A DNA stretch of 64,000 bases from Sphingobium sp. WTD-1 (GCF_030128825.1 NZ_CP119127.1:2790001-2854000); one strand, 5' to 3'; positions 41,151-50,954 are shown, counted from the stretch's first letter. The notes: generated by a model from the letters alone, not told the origin. Translations and numbers: made by a program.

Positions 41151-41453
41151 TTGCCCAGGATCAATATCAGACTGAAGGATGCTCTTCACGAGCGCCTTGT
41201 CGTCGGCGCCCGTTCGGCGCGGCTCAGCCTCCCCGAATATGTCCGCGATATCCTTGATCGCTTCGAAGGCGTCGATGCCGGCGGTTATCATGGTCGCTTC
41301 GACGAGGTGCAGGCGACCCTCATTCAGGTGTTCGCCATTTTGGCCGCCTCGGTCGGAACGCGGCGCCCCGACATCCTCCAGAAGGGCATGGACGATGCCC
41401 GCGCCCTACTCCTCGAACGGGGGCTGCTCGCGCCCGAGGATGGTGCGCTATGA
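41151..41453 (+). CDS. Ribbon-helix-helix-type mobilisation protein, 100 aa
   Basis: The N-terminus reads PRINIRLKDALHERLVVGAR then LSLPEYVRDILDRF, a ribbon-helix-helix (CopG/MobC-like) pattern. The start is TTG at 41151, with CAGGAG nine bases upstream, since no ATG/GTG gives the full strand. It overlaps the coupling-protein gene by ATGA. It probably binds the adjacent oriT and assists the relaxase. Confidence 0.72.
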   Translation: MPRINIRLKDALHERLVVGARSARLSLPEYVRDILDRFEGVDAGGYHGRFDEVQATLIQVFAILAASVGTRRPDILQKGMDDARALLLERGLLAPEDGAL

Positions 41454-43453
41454 GCATCTTCCGCAACGACACTTTGGGCTCCTGGACCCGGGGTGGTCAG
41501 GCCATCGTCCACAATGTGAGGATGACTACCCAGGTCTTCTTCCAGACTTCGATTGCGGGTCTCGCGATCTGGGTCGGTGGCATCATCTGGTATGTGCTCG
41601 AAAAATCCAGCGACTATCAGCGCTTCGTCGCGATGAAGATCGCCGAAGCTACGCTGAAAAGCGACGTGCCGGGTGGGGCGCCGATCCTGTTCAGGACTCC
41701 AGCTGGCCGCCAATATTGGACGAACTCGGATGCGCTGCTGGCGTCTCCTATCGCGAAGAAGACCATGCAAGCTATGGAGCAGCATCTGATTTATGGTGCT
41801 GCCCTGTCAGGAGCGTTCGCTGCGCTTATGCTTCTGTGGGCCTGGTTCTATTTCACGCGAACGGGGAAGGGGCTCGGCTCCAATCAGTTCATCCGCGGCG
41901 CCCGGTTCGGGACAGCCCGGCAGCTCCGCCGCCTGCTGTGGAGATCGAAGCGCGGAAGCTTCGCCATTGGCGGCGTGCCGGTCCCTGAAGAGTTTGAGCC
42001 TGAGCACATCTTGATCTGCGGCGCGCCGGGGACGGGCAAGACCAACATCATCGTCAAGATGCTAGCTGGGATGCGTAGGAAGGGCCGTCGGGCCATTGTG
42101 TTCGATACGGCCGGTACCTTCGTCGAGAAATTCTACCGGCCTGGGCACGACATATTGCTCAACCCGCTCGATGCGCGGGCGGATAGCTGGTCCCCCTGGG
42201 TCGATGTCCCGCGCGACTATCATTATGATCAGATCGCGGAATCCACGATCCCCGACAAGGGCGGTGATCCTTTCTGGGCGAAAGCGGCGAGGGGAACGCT
42301 GGTCGCCGTCTTCCGCAAGCTTGCGAAGAACAAGCAGATGCTTATCTCGGTCTTGCTCGATACCCTTCTGCGGAGCCCCTTGAAGACGCTGGCCGCGTTC
42401 GCGGAAGGGACGGACGCAGCGGCGTTCATCTCGATGGAAGGGGACCGAACGTCCGCGGGCATTCGCGCCGAGCTGGCATCTGTCATGCGCAGCTTCTCCT
42501 ATCTGGACGACACGCTGGATGGCTTCTCCGTACGCGACTGGGTGGCCAATGAAGAGGATGACAGCTGGCTTTTCATCACGGTGAAAGCCGATCAGCTTCC
42601 CTCTCTGCGGCCGCTCGTCACCGTCTGGCTCGACATCGCGATCAGCGCGATCATGAGCCTTCCGCCGGACCAGAAGCGCCGCCTCTATTGCGTCATCGAC
42701 GAGCTGCCGACGCTCCAACGGCTGCCCTCGCTGAGCGACTTCCTGGCGCGCGCCCGCAAATATGGCGGATGCGGCATATTGGGGTTCCAGTCCTATCCGC
42801 AGCTGGAAGCAACCTATGGCATTCAGGATGCGGCAGCGATCACTGGCTACTGTTCGACCTGGGTGGCGCTACGGGCGAACGATACCCCCACCGCCAAGCA
42901 TGTTTCGGAAAATTTGGGCCAGGTCGAGCAGGTCGAGGCCAATGAGGGCATGTCCTATGGGGTCAACGACATGCGGGACGGCGTCAATCTGTCCCGCATG
43001 CAGGTCACCCGACCGTTGGTTATGCATACCGAGGTTACCAACCTTCCCAACCTGTCTGGATTTCTCCGGTTCGGAAGAAATCTGCCCGTTGTCCATTTCC
43101 GGGATCGATACAATGGACTGCCAACGATCGAGGCGGCGTTCGTCGAGCGAACGGAACCTGCCAAGCGTTTCGAGGAGAGCAATGATCCAGCTACCCCAGA
43201 AAAGGCGCCGCAGAAAAAGCGCGGTCGCACTCGGAAGGAAGCGCCGCCCGAGCCGCAGCTGCCCTTGGACGGCAGCTCACCCGAAGGAGCAACTGCGGGT
43301 GAACCGCCTGCGCACAAGGGCGCCGAAGTTCCGAAGCAGAAAGGGGACTCGCCGAACGCCGAACCGCCCAAGCTCCTTGGGCCGAGGAGTGGCTTCAACC
43401 TCCACAAGCATAGCCGCTCCAACGGTGAGCGTGACGATGCGAGGCCGGCATGA
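41450..43453 (+). CDS. traD: VirD4/TraD-type type IV coupling protein, 667 aa
   Basis: Two N-terminal membrane segments (TSIAGLAIWVGGIIWYVL; YGAALSGAFAALMLLWAW) anchor a cytoplasmic ATPase. Walker A is GAPGTGKT near residue 190, and the TrwB/TraD core follows with YCVIDELPTLQRLPSLSDF (Walker B DE) and FQSYPQLEATYG. The C-terminal tail is charged and proline-rich (residues about 580-667). It hands the relaxase-DNA complex to a secretion channel. It is coupled to the relaxase gene by an ATGATG overlap. Confidence 0.92.
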   Translation: MSIFRNDTLGSWTRGGQAIVHNVRMTTQVFFQTSIAGLAIWVGGIIWYVLEKSSDYQRFVAMKIAEATLKSDVPGGAPILFRTPAGRQYWTNSDALLASPIAKKTMQAMEQHLIYGAALSGAFAALMLLWAWFYFTRTGKGLGSNQFIRGARFGTARQLRRLLWRSKRGSFAIGGVPVPEEFEPEHILICGAPGTGKTNIIVKMLAGMRRKGRRAIVFDTAGTFVEKFYRPGHDILLNPLDARADSWSPWVDVPRDYHYDQIAESTIPDKGGDPFWAKAARGTLVAVFRKLAKNKQMLISVLLDTLLRSPLKTLAAFAEGTDAAAFISMEGDRTSAGIRAELASVMRSFSYLDDTLDGFSVRDWVANEEDDSWLFITVKADQLPSLRPLVTVWLDIAISAIMSLPPDQKRRLYCVIDELPTLQRLPSLSDFLARARKYGGCGILGFQSYPQLEATYGIQDAAAITGYCSTWVALRANDTPTAKHVSENLGQVEQVEANEGMSYGVNDMRDGVNLSRMQVTRPLVMHTEVTNLPNLSGFLRFGRNLPVVHFRDRYNGLPTIEAAFVERTEPAKRFEESNDPATPEKAPQKKRGRTRKEAPPEPQLPLDGSSPEGATAGEPPAHKGAEVPKQKGDSPNAEPPKLLGPRSGFNLHKHSRSNGERDDARPA

Positions 43454-46383
43454 TGCATCCGCGCCGCCTCAAGGGCTCCCCGGGCAACATCGCCCGCTAT
43501 TACACTGTCGGGGACTATTATACGAAGGGAGACGCTGAGACATCCTCTTGGGGCGGCACACTCGCCGGCGAGCTTGGGCTGAACGGTGAGGTAGACCCGG
43601 CACAGTTCAGAGCGCTGCTTAGCGGGGCTGTCGGGGACCAGCAACTGGGGCGACGTCGGGCCGACGGTGTCGATCATCATCCCGGTTGGGATTTTGCGAT
43701 CAGCGCACCGAAGTCGGTATCGATCATGGCGCTTGCCCTTCGCGATGAGAGAATAGTTGCGGCGCATGAGAAGGCCGTCGACGCAGCGCTTTCCTATCTT
43801 GAAGAACATGCCCAGCTGCGCCGACGGGAAGAAGGGAAACTCGTCCATGAGACGACGGGGCGACTCCTGTGGGCACGCTTTACCGAGCATGCCAGCCGCG
43901 AACTCGACCCCCATCTCCATACCCATATCGTGATCCTCAACACGACGAACCGCGATCCGGGCAACCCGATGGCCAGTCTCGAAACGCGGGCCATGTATGC
44001 CGAGCAGATGGCCAGCGGCCAGATCTACCGCAACGCCCTTGCCCACCATTTGCGGGAATATGGATTTGAGATCGACTTCGATCCGCGCCGCGGATTGTTC
44101 GAGATCAGGGGCGTGCCCAAGGCGCTGATCAACGAGATGTCGCAGCGCGCAGAGCAGATCAACGCCCACGCCGCTGAACATGGCCTATCGGGGCAGGCTG
44201 CGCGTAGGCAGAGCTTTTACGAATCGCGCGGTCCAAAGGTGAAAGTCGGCCTGAACGAGCTGCACGATCGCTGGCATGCGCGGCTCATCCCCTATGAGCC
44301 CAAACTTGCAGCTGTCCTCGCCCAGGCCATGGAGACGGGCGAACGCCCCGTTCCGGTGGAGGCCGCCGACGCAGCGCGGGCGGCTCTGTTCGGGATCAGG
44401 CAATCGGAAGGGCGCGAAGCGGTCAATCCTCTTGGTCGTGTCATTGCCGTAGGCCTTGCCTCCCATGTGGGAGAGGTTCGGTTCGAAGACCTGAGACCGC
44501 TCCTGATCGATCATGAAAGCCGCCGCAAACTGCTCGCTACTCGGGGGCAGACCGGCGACGCAATCCTCACGCGAGGGCGAACCAGCCGCAGGACGATGAG
44601 GCTGGAACAGGCGCTGACCCAGCATCTCGCGCTTTCCCTCGGAGACGGCAGACAGGTCGCCAGCGCAGACCGGCTGCTGCCCGTACTGGAAAACGCTGGT
44701 CTATCCCCTGCGCAGGAGCAGGCTCTCGTGCACATGGCATTGTCAGGAGACCGGATAACGGCCGTGCATGGTGTGGCCGGGGCGGGGAAATCGATGCTGG
44801 TTCGCTCCCTAAAGGAAGCGGCGCATCCGGGGATGGCGCTGACGGCGCTTGCGCCGACGTCATCTGCCGCAGCTGAACTGGGTGATCGAGCGGAGATTGC
44901 GTCCCGAACCGTTGCCAGCCTGTTGGCGAGCGGCGGGCATGGCCTGAGCAGCAAGGATGTCCTGATCCTTGATGAGGCCGGGCAACTTGGAAACCGACAG
45001 GCTCTGAGAGTGCTGGAGATCAGCCGGGCGACCGGCGCGAGGCTTATCCTGCTCGGCGACAATCGGCAGACCGGCGCGATCGAACAGGGAAAGGCATTCT
45101 GGCTGATGCAGAAACTGGGCATGGCGACCGCCGAGCTGGTCGAATCGCGGCGGCAAGAAACCAGGGCGATGAAGCTTGCCGTCACCCAGGCCCGCGCCGG
45201 CGACTATGCCGGATCGCTGGACCATCTCGATAAGGTGGTCAGTGGCGGCGATGCGGAAGAACTGGCCAACGGGTTGGTGAGCGAATGGACGCGCCTCAAA
45301 CCTGAAAGCCGGGCAACTACGAATATCCTCGTTCTGGAGAATGCGACGCGCCTCATCGTCAACAGTCAGATCCGCGAGACATTGCAGCGCGAGGGTGTCG
45401 TCGCAGCCGAGGATACCCGGCTTGCGGTGCTGACGCCGGCCGGCCTCAGCGACCAAGAGAAGCAGATGGCCCGCTTCTATTCCGGCTGCCAGGTTCTGAA
45501 ATTCAACCGCGATCAGGTCGGTGCTGGCCTGGCGCGTGACGGCGAATATAGGGTCGTCTCCGTGGTGCGTGATGCGAAGGGCCGACAGCTTGTTCGATTG
45601 GCTGACGAGCAGGGGCGCATCCACAATTGGGATCCCCGCACGAGCAAGGCGGCGCAGGTCAATGTATTCCACTCCGAGCATCGCAACCTTGCCGCTGGTG
45701 ATCGTATCCAATGGCGGCTCGCGACCAAGGAGCTCGATCTCAAAAACGCCGAACGCGGGACGGTGGAGCGGCTCGACGGCATGGTGGCGACGGTTCGCTG
45801 GGATCGAGGCGATCGGGTCCAGCAGATTGATCTTGGACGCCATTCGACCTGGGACCATGGCTATGCCGAGACCGTCTATTCCGCCCAGTCGAAGACCTAT
45901 GACCGCGTTTATGTGCTGGCCCCCGTGGCGTCCCCGCTGGTCAATGGGCAGAATTTTTACACCGCCATCACGCGCGCCCGGTACGGTGTCAAACTCTGGA
46001 CGGAAGACCCTAGAAAGCTCGTCGCGAAACTCGAAGAGCGGTCGGGCGAGAAGACATCAGCGCTCGAAGGTTTGGGGCGGCTGCAGCGCGATCACAGCAG
46101 GCACTTTGCCGCACGGAACGATGCCCGGCTGAAGGGTCTAAGGCTGGAACAGGTTGAGGAGCGGCGGAAGGCAGAGGGTCGGGCGCTCGCGCGCAAACTG
46201 GATCAGCTAGAGCCGGACCGCGGAATTGCCGGACGTCTTGCTGGCAATGCCCGATCGCTGTTCGAGACGCTCGATCGTCATTTGCAGGCACTTGCGGAGA
46301 ATCGGCAAGCCGATGCGCCCAAGGCGGAGGACCGTACCACAGACAGGAACATCGAGGAGCGATCACATGGTCACGATCGGTAA
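43450..46383 (+). CDS. MobF-family relaxase-helicase (TrwC/TraI-like), 977 aa
   Basis: The N-terminal relaxase domain has catalytic tyrosines in GNIARYYTVGDYYTKGD and the histidine triad in DPHLHTHIV near residue 155, plus FAISAPKSVSIMAL. The middle has an SF1 helicase with Walker A HGVAGAGKSM near 441 and DEAGQ near 510. The C-terminal motifs are YSAQSKTYDRVYVLAP and FYTAITRARYGVKLWT. The tail is a coiled coil rich in arginine. It nicks oriT, attaches covalently to DNA and unwinds it for transfer. Confidence 0.93.
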   Translation: MMHPRRLKGSPGNIARYYTVGDYYTKGDAETSSWGGTLAGELGLNGEVDPAQFRALLSGAVGDQQLGRRRADGVDHHPGWDFAISAPKSVSIMALALRDERIVAAHEKAVDAALSYLEEHAQLRRREEGKLVHETTGRLLWARFTEHASRELDPHLHTHIVILNTTNRDPGNPMASLETRAMYAEQMASGQIYRNALAHHLREYGFEIDFDPRRGLFEIRGVPKALINEMSQRAEQINAHAAEHGLSGQAARRQSFYESRGPKVKVGLNELHDRWHARLIPYEPKLAAVLAQAMETGERPVPVEAADAARAALFGIRQSEGREAVNPLGRVIAVGLASHVGEVRFEDLRPLLIDHESRRKLLATRGQTGDAILTRGRTSRRTMRLEQALTQHLALSLGDGRQVASADRLLPVLENAGLSPAQEQALVHMALSGDRITAVHGVAGAGKSMLVRSLKEAAHPGMALTALAPTSSAAAELGDRAEIASRTVASLLASGGHGLSSKDVLILDEAGQLGNRQALRVLEISRATGARLILLGDNRQTGAIEQGKAFWLMQKLGMATAELVESRRQETRAMKLAVTQARAGDYAGSLDHLDKVVSGGDAEELANGLVSEWTRLKPESRATTNILVLENATRLIVNSQIRETLQREGVVAAEDTRLAVLTPAGLSDQEKQMARFYSGCQVLKFNRDQVGAGLARDGEYRVVSVVRDAKGRQLVRLADEQGRIHNWDPRTSKAAQVNVFHSEHRNLAAGDRIQWRLATKELDLKNAERGTVERLDGMVATVRWDRGDRVQQIDLGRHSTWDHGYAETVYSAQSKTYDRVYVLAPVASPLVNGQNFYTAITRARYGVKLWTEDPRKLVAKLEERSGEKTSALEGLGRLQRDHSRHFAARNDARLKGLRLEQVEERRKAEGRALARKLDQLEPDRGIAGRLAGNARSLFETLDRHLQALAENRQADAPKAEDRTTDRNIEERSHGHDR

Positions 46384-46906
46384 GCGGATAGCCGCCCTGA
46401 TGGTGCTGATCCTCTGGCAATCGGAGGGCCTTGCGGCAACGTCCGGTCATGATGCGGCTGATGAACGGAGGGTCGCCAATTGCATCAGGCAGGCGGCTGG
46501 AGGGCAGAAATGGCTCGAAGTGACCCTGTGGGGACTACGCGACCAGGAAGGAGGATGGATCGGCGCGGCGGTGCCGAACCGCAACGGTAGCCATGACCTT
46601 GGACCTCTCCAGATCAACAGCTGGTGGGTGCCCAAAATCGCAGTAACGCTTGACCGTTCACCCGAGGACGTTCGTAATTGGTTGCGTTACGATCCGTGCT
46701 TCAATGCCAACGCAGCCCGGTGGATTTTCGTCGCTGCCCTAATGTCGACAGGTAGCTATTGGAAGGCGGTGGGTGTCTATCACAGTCCGACTTCCGATCG
46801 ACAGAAGCGATATGCCCACAGCGTCGCACAACATCTGAAGCGCCGGTTTGGCGAGGCGATTTTCTCGCCTTCCGGCGCGGGGGGCATTGGAGGAAAAGTT
46901 CGCTGA
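46367..46906 (+). CDS. VirB1-like lytic transglycosylase, 179 aa
   Basis: The signal peptide is MVTIGKRIAALMVLILWQSE, ending AA. An SLT-like fold follows: a catalytic glutamate in LRDQEGGWIGA, then NGSHDLGPLQINSWW and NANAARWIF, with YHSPTSDRQKRYAHSV at the end. It overlaps the relaxase by 17 bases. GAGGAGCGATCAC precedes ATG 46367. It opens peptidoglycan for DNA transfer. It is the only cell-envelope transfer gene seen. Confidence 0.85.
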   Translation: MVTIGKRIAALMVLILWQSEGLAATSGHDAADERRVANCIRQAAGGQKWLEVTLWGLRDQEGGWIGAAVPNRNGSHDLGPLQINSWWVPKIAVTLDRSPEDVRNWLRYDPCFNANAARWIFVAALMSTGSYWKAVGVYHSPTSDRQKRYAHSVAQHLKRRFGEAIFSPSGAGGIGGKVR

Positions 46907-47250
46907 GCGAACAAAATGATCGGCGCCCTCTGGCATCTGAGCCTGCCGCAACGTTATTCAGGAAAAGCGAATGTGACGTGCGCAATGCACATGTTCGATT
47001 CGAAGTTCATTCGACCAGCCCATTTTCGGGTACCTTGCCGGCGTGCCGCGCTGGCGACACCGTGAGGCGTCAGGGTCTGGACCTGCGGCTCTTTCAGCAG
47101 GTTTAAGATTCTCGCAAACGATGAGCCCTCGCCGCGCGCGCATTTCGCCGCCCCATACCTGTCAGCTTTGGACTTCCAATTCCGCATAGTTCCGATAGAT
47201 TGAGAAAGCTTCATCCCATCTGGCAGACTCCAACTAGGAGACGTTCTGCC
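46907..47250. other. Gap without a supported gene
   Basis: About 340 bases between the transglycosylase and the AlpA-like gene. No frame has a ribosome site with plausible composition, and no repeats stand out. Confidence 0.5.
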
Positions 47251-47490
47251 GTGCGTAAGAGCCTGCCAAGATTTAACGCGCCACTCCCCGTCGAGAAGTC
47301 AAAGCCACCTACACTCATTGATCCCATCAGCGTAAGGATAGCGGTAGCGGTGACAATGACGGGGTTAAGCCGGTCCCGCCTCTATGAGCTGATCAAATCC
47401 GGCGAGCTGGAGATCGTAAAAGATCGAAGTTCGACTTTGATCATGGTTGCAAGTTTGCGTGAGGCGATCGAGCGACGGCGATCACGCTGA
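47251..47490 (+). CDS. AlpA/excisionase-like DNA-binding protein, 79 aa
   Basis: The C-terminal half is a MerR/AlpA-type helix-turn-helix (AVTMTGLSRSRLYELIKSGE, then LEIVKDRSSTLIMVASLREA). GTG 47251 follows AGGAG at ten bases; a TTG at 47200 gives a longer unlikely form. It sits 212 bases from the tRNA-Glu 3' end, the classic position for an excision or regulatory factor of an integrated element. Confidence 0.7.
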   Translation: MRKSLPRFNAPLPVEKSKPPTLIDPISVRIAVAVTMTGLSRSRLYELIKSGELEIVKDRSSTLIMVASLREAIERRRSR

Positions 47491-47701
47491 AGCCCAGACA
47501 AGAATGCGGAGCGGGGCTCAGGCAGGTGGAGCCTCGCGCTGCGCAACGCTGGCCAGCTGTGCCGGCGTGGAGGCACTAGGCCGCAGCTCATCAAAAAATT
47601 TTTCCGAGCGCGTCCTACGCAATCCCACAAGGTCAAAAGGACAAGAAATAGGCAAAATGGTATTTTTGGGCCAACCTCAAGAGCTAAGTCATTGAAAAGA
47701 T

Positions 47702-47776
47702 TGGTGACCCCTACGGGAATCGAACCCGTGTTTCAGCCGTGAGAGGGCCGCGTCCTAACCGCTAGACGAAGGGGCC
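47702..47776 (-). tRNA. tRNA-Glu (anticodon CTC)
   Basis: The minus strand reads GGCCCCTTCGTCTAGCGGTT then an anticodon arm with CCCTCTCAC (anticodon CTC), the T-arm GGTTCGATTCC and acceptor AGGGGTCA followed by an encoded CCA. The 7-bp acceptor pairs with one G-U. The 3' end faces the mobilisation element, so this is the probable integration target of the island. Confidence 0.95.
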
Positions 47777-47886
47777 ATATGTCGCATGGGCGACAGGCAG
47801 GGGCGTGCCTTTAGGCAGGGTAGGCGATGGCGTCAAGCGAAAGCGGTGAAAAGTTCTTGCAGCCACCTGTGTCGACTGCGGCCCAT

Positions 47887-47917
47887 AAAAAACCACCCCA
47901 TGCGATGCACGGGGTGG
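47887..47917 (-). terminator. Terminator of the SapC gene
   Basis: On the minus strand CCACCCC (complement of 47911-47917) pairs with GGGGTGG (complement of 47893-47899) and is followed by TTTTTT. A second hairpin (ACGCCTCC/GGAGGCG) lies at about 47935-47956. Both fall between the SapC stop and the tRNA. Confidence 0.7.
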
Positions 47918-48085
47918 CCAGGTTCAGGGAGGAGACGCCTCCAAGGGGGAGGCGCCCTACACGATACACCCGAAAGGGGGGCAGGTGCATCGCATACAAC
48001 AGAAATAGGACAGGGCGAGGCTGCTTTCAAGAGCAAGCCCCACCCTGATCCGATATATTTGCGATTAACGGAGTTAATCGGGCTT

Positions 48086-48874
48086 TCAGGCTTCCACGGC
48101 CACCGGCGCGGCCGGCGCGGCGATCGGGCCCTTGCCCTGACCGATCTGCGCTTCGAAAATCTCGCGCATCAGTTGCAGCGAGAACAGATGGGCGTGGATC
48201 AGCGGCAGCAGGCCGTTCTGGTTGATCTTGCGCAGCTGGTCACCACGCAGGTCGCGCAGCTTTTCCTCGTTCACCATGCGGAAGCCGCGATAGACGAAGG
48301 GCTGTTCGTTGTTCGGGGTCTGGATCGCGACTTCGCCGTCCATCAGCAGGTCCATTTCGGCGAGATCCTTCATGAACTGGCCGGTGCGGGCGGCTGCCTG
48401 CTCGAAATCTTCGCAGAACTTCAGGATGCCCTTGGTCACGTCGGTCGGCTGGCCATTTTCGAACAGGACCGGGCCGTCGCCTTCGGTGCCGATTGCCTTG
48501 CTGGTCGGATCGAAGCAGAGCGAGAGTTCGTCGCTGTCGGAGCGCAGCTTGGCCAGCATCCAGGGATAGCGGCGGACATAGGCCGGGACATAGGCCGGGC
48601 CGCGCAGCTTGCCTTCGTCGTCGACGAAGACGTTCACGCCCTCATTGAGGCCCATCAGCGCGAGCGGCACCGAATCCTGGCCGGCCGAGAAGATGATCGG
48701 CACGAAGCGCTGGGCCGAGACGAATTCGTCGATCGTCAGCGGCACGGCATGCTGGGTCACCAGGAACGGAGCGGCATCGACCGGCTGAGTGCGATAATCA
48801 GCGTGATCCACGGTGCTGAGCGGGATCAGGTCGTTGTAGAAGATGGGAAGGCTGTTCGCGGGCGCGCTGGCCAT
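48086..48874 (-). CDS. SapC family protein, 262 aa
   Basis: The protein matches the SapC family: MASAPANSLPIFYNDLIPLS at the start, the AQRFVPIIFSAGQDSVPLAL strand, and PFVYRGFRMVNEEKLRDLRG near the end, followed by an Ala/Pro-rich tail. The longer frame to 48994 lacks a ribosome site. SapC was named for an S-layer secretion role in Campylobacter, but in alphaproteobacteria it is often near TonB-dependent receptors and its function is uncertain. Confidence 0.87.
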   Translation of the reverse strand: MASAPANSLPIFYNDLIPLSTVDHADYRTQPVDAAPFLVTQHAVPLTIDEFVSAQRFVPIIFSAGQDSVPLALMGLNEGVNVFVDDEGKLRGPAYVPAYVRRYPWMLAKLRSDSDELSLCFDPTSKAIGTEGDGPVLFENGQPTDVTKGILKFCEDFEQAAARTGQFMKDLAEMDLLMDGEVAIQTPNNEQPFVYRGFRMVNEEKLRDLRGDQLRKINQNGLLPLIHAHLFSLQLMREIFEAQIGQGKGPIAAPAAPVAVEA

Positions 48875-48990
48875 GATGTTGTTCCGTCCTGTTAGAAAGC
48901 GCGCAAGGCTTGCGTCGCTGATCCGAATATGGGTGTGACGGGATAATCGGAGCCATCCCGCTAGGCAATCGCTTTGTGGACGTGCTGCGC

Positions 48991-50445
48991 TCAACCCTCG
49001 TCGGGGCGAGGGATGAGCTTGTCGGGATTCATGATTCCGCCCGGATCGAAGGCTGCCTTGATCGCGCGCAGGGCATGGATGCGGGCCGGGCTGGCGAGGC
49101 GTCCGAGTTCGGCCCGCTTCATCTGGCCGATGCCATGTTCGGCCGAGATGGAGCCGCCCGCGGCGACCACCGCGTCATGGACGAAGGCGTTGATCGCCTG
49201 GCCCTGTGCGGCGATCCAGGCCGGGCCGTCGCTGGTGCCCCTGGGCGCGCGGACATGGAAATGGACATTGCCGTCGCCCAGATGGCCGAAGGAAGAGGCG
49301 GTCGTGCCGGGGAAGGCGGCTTCGGTGGCGGCGGAAGTCTCCAGCATGAAGGCCGGCATGCGCGGCACCGGCACGCTAATATCATATTGCAGCGCCGGCC
49401 CCTGTGCCTTTTCGGATTCCGACAGGGATTCGCGGATGCGCCAGAAGGCCTCTGCCTGGGCTTCACTGGCGGCAATGGCGGCGTCGATCGCGATACCGCG
49501 TTCCAGCGCCAGGCCGAGCGCGCCTTCCAGCCGTTCGGTCGGGCCGGGCTCGCGCATGTCGCCATGGTCGACTTCGATCAGCACATGCCAGGGCGTGCGG
49601 GTCTCGATCGGGCAGCGCGTGCCGGGAATATGGGAGAGGACATGGCCAAGGCCATCGTCGGCAATCACCTCGAACCCTTCGACGCTGTCGCCCAGTTCGC
49701 CTTCGACCAGGCGCAGCAGGGCGAGGGCATCGGTGGGCGTCTGCACGCCGACCCAGCCAACGGCACGGGCGGCGATGGCCGGGACGAGCCGGAGGGTGGC
49801 TGCGGTGATGACGCCCAGCGTGCCCTCCGCGCCGATCAGCAACTGCTTGATGTCATAGCCGCGATTATCCTTCTTGAGCGCGTCCAGCCCGTCGAAGATG
49901 CTGCCGTCGGGCAGTACCGCCTCGATCCCCTCGACCAGCGCGCGCATCGTGCCGTGGCGCAGCACCTGGGTGCCGCCGGCATTGGTCGAGACGAGGCCGC
50001 CGATCGTGGCCGATCCCTTGGCGCCCAGGCTGAGCGGAAAACGACGGCCGGCCGCTTCCGCGGCGTCGTGCAGGTTGGAAAGGATGACGCCGGCCTCGCA
50101 CACCGCCAGATTGTCGTCGGCTGACAGGCTGCGAATATGGTTCATGCGGCGGAGTGAAAGGATCAAGGCCGATCCATCGGCGGGCGGCGTGGCGCCACCG
50201 ACCATTGAGGTGTTTCCGCCTTGGGGCACCAGCGCAACGCCCAGTTCCGCGGCCAACGCCACGCAGTCGGCCACTTCGCGCGTCGAGGCAGGGGACAGGA
50301 TCGCGCGGGCCGTTCCATGATAGCGGCCGCGCCAGTCGCTGACCCAGGGGGCGATATCATCGGCATCGGTGATGACGCCCTTGGGACCGAGCAGGGCGAC
50401 GAAGCGATCGATGGCATCCTGTGCGATTATGGCTTGTTCTGTCAT
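48991..50445 (-). CDS. FAD-binding oxidoreductase (GlcD/D-2-hydroxyglutarate type)
   Basis: 484 aa of the PCMH-type FAD-binding family. N-terminal FAD domain: LSPASTREVADCVALAAELG, VPQGGNTSMVGGATP and LGAKGSATIGGLVSTNAGGT. C-terminal FAD-oxidase domain: HLGDGNVHFHVRAP and SAEHGIGQMKRAELG, with the conserved histidines. It oxidises D-2-hydroxyacids (D-2-hydroxyglutarate or D-lactate are the usual substrates; the exact one is not readable). Stand-alone on the minus strand. Confidence 0.9.
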   Translation of the reverse strand: MTEQAIIAQDAIDRFVALLGPKGVITDADDIAPWVSDWRGRYHGTARAILSPASTREVADCVALAAELGVALVPQGGNTSMVGGATPPADGSALILSLRRMNHIRSLSADDNLAVCEAGVILSNLHDAAEAAGRRFPLSLGAKGSATIGGLVSTNAGGTQVLRHGTMRALVEGIEAVLPDGSIFDGLDALKKDNRGYDIKQLLIGAEGTLGVITAATLRLVPAIAARAVGWVGVQTPTDALALLRLVEGELGDSVEGFEVIADDGLGHVLSHIPGTRCPIETRTPWHVLIEVDHGDMREPGPTERLEGALGLALERGIAIDAAIAASEAQAEAFWRIRESLSESEKAQGPALQYDISVPVPRMPAFMLETSAATEAAFPGTTASSFGHLGDGNVHFHVRAPRGTSDGPAWIAAQGQAINAFVHDAVVAAGGSISAEHGIGQMKRAELGRLASPARIHALRAIKAAFDPGGIMNPDKLIPRPDEG

Positions 50446-50522
50446 GGGACATGCTATGCCCCGGAATTCATCGACGGTTCAACCGTTGGCCGATAGCTTG
50501 CCACTCCCAAAAGGGGTTCCGC

Positions 50523-50954
50523 TTGGTTCATACCATCCTGATGCTGCTTGCAGTGCCTGCTGCCGACCCGGTGCAATGGGCGCAACTGACGATCGAGCAG
50601 CGCGTGATCATTCGTGTTCCGATGGCCAAGGGGCGGGCGCCAATGCGAGTCGTGCCCAAGAGCGATGAGCGGTGGGAAGAGAAAAAGGGGCCGCGCTGCG
50701 TGGCGCTGCGATCGATTCGCGGGGCTAGCATCGTGGTGTCCAACGGGGTGGACCTGATCCTGGCGGACAAGCATCGCTATCGCGCGCGGCTGGAGCGAGG
50801 ATGTGATTCCGCCAGCTTCTATTCGGGTTTCTATGTCGAGCCGGACGAGGATGGGTCGCTCTGTTCGGGGCGGGATGAATTGCAGGCGCGCAGTGGCGCG
50901 AGTTGCGGGATCGACAGCTTCAGGCGGCTGGTGGAGGCCGAACCTGAAGATTGA
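50523..50954 (+). CDS. Hypothetical exported-looking protein, 143 aa
   Basis: The likely start is TTG 50523, preceded by AAAAGGGG; an upstream ATG frame to 50421 overlaps the FAD gene start region. A short hydrophobic beginning (LVHTILMLLAVPAADPV) is followed by a soluble domain (TIEQRVIIRVPMAKGRAPMR, then ASIVVSNGVDLILADKHRYR) with four cysteines. A common sphingomonad hypothetical layout; function unknown. Confidence 0.65.
   Translation: MVHTILMLLAVPAADPVQWAQLTIEQRVIIRVPMAKGRAPMRVVPKSDERWEEKKGPRCVALRSIRGASIVVSNGVDLILADKHRYRARLERGCDSASFYSGFYVEPDEDGSLCSGRDELQARSGASCGIDSFRRLVEAEPED

Noticed and set aside
11833..46945. 13-bp repeat GCATCTGAGCCTG at 11833 and 46933 as possible element ends
   Set aside because: A match this short is expected by chance in 64 kb, and the flanks do not match.
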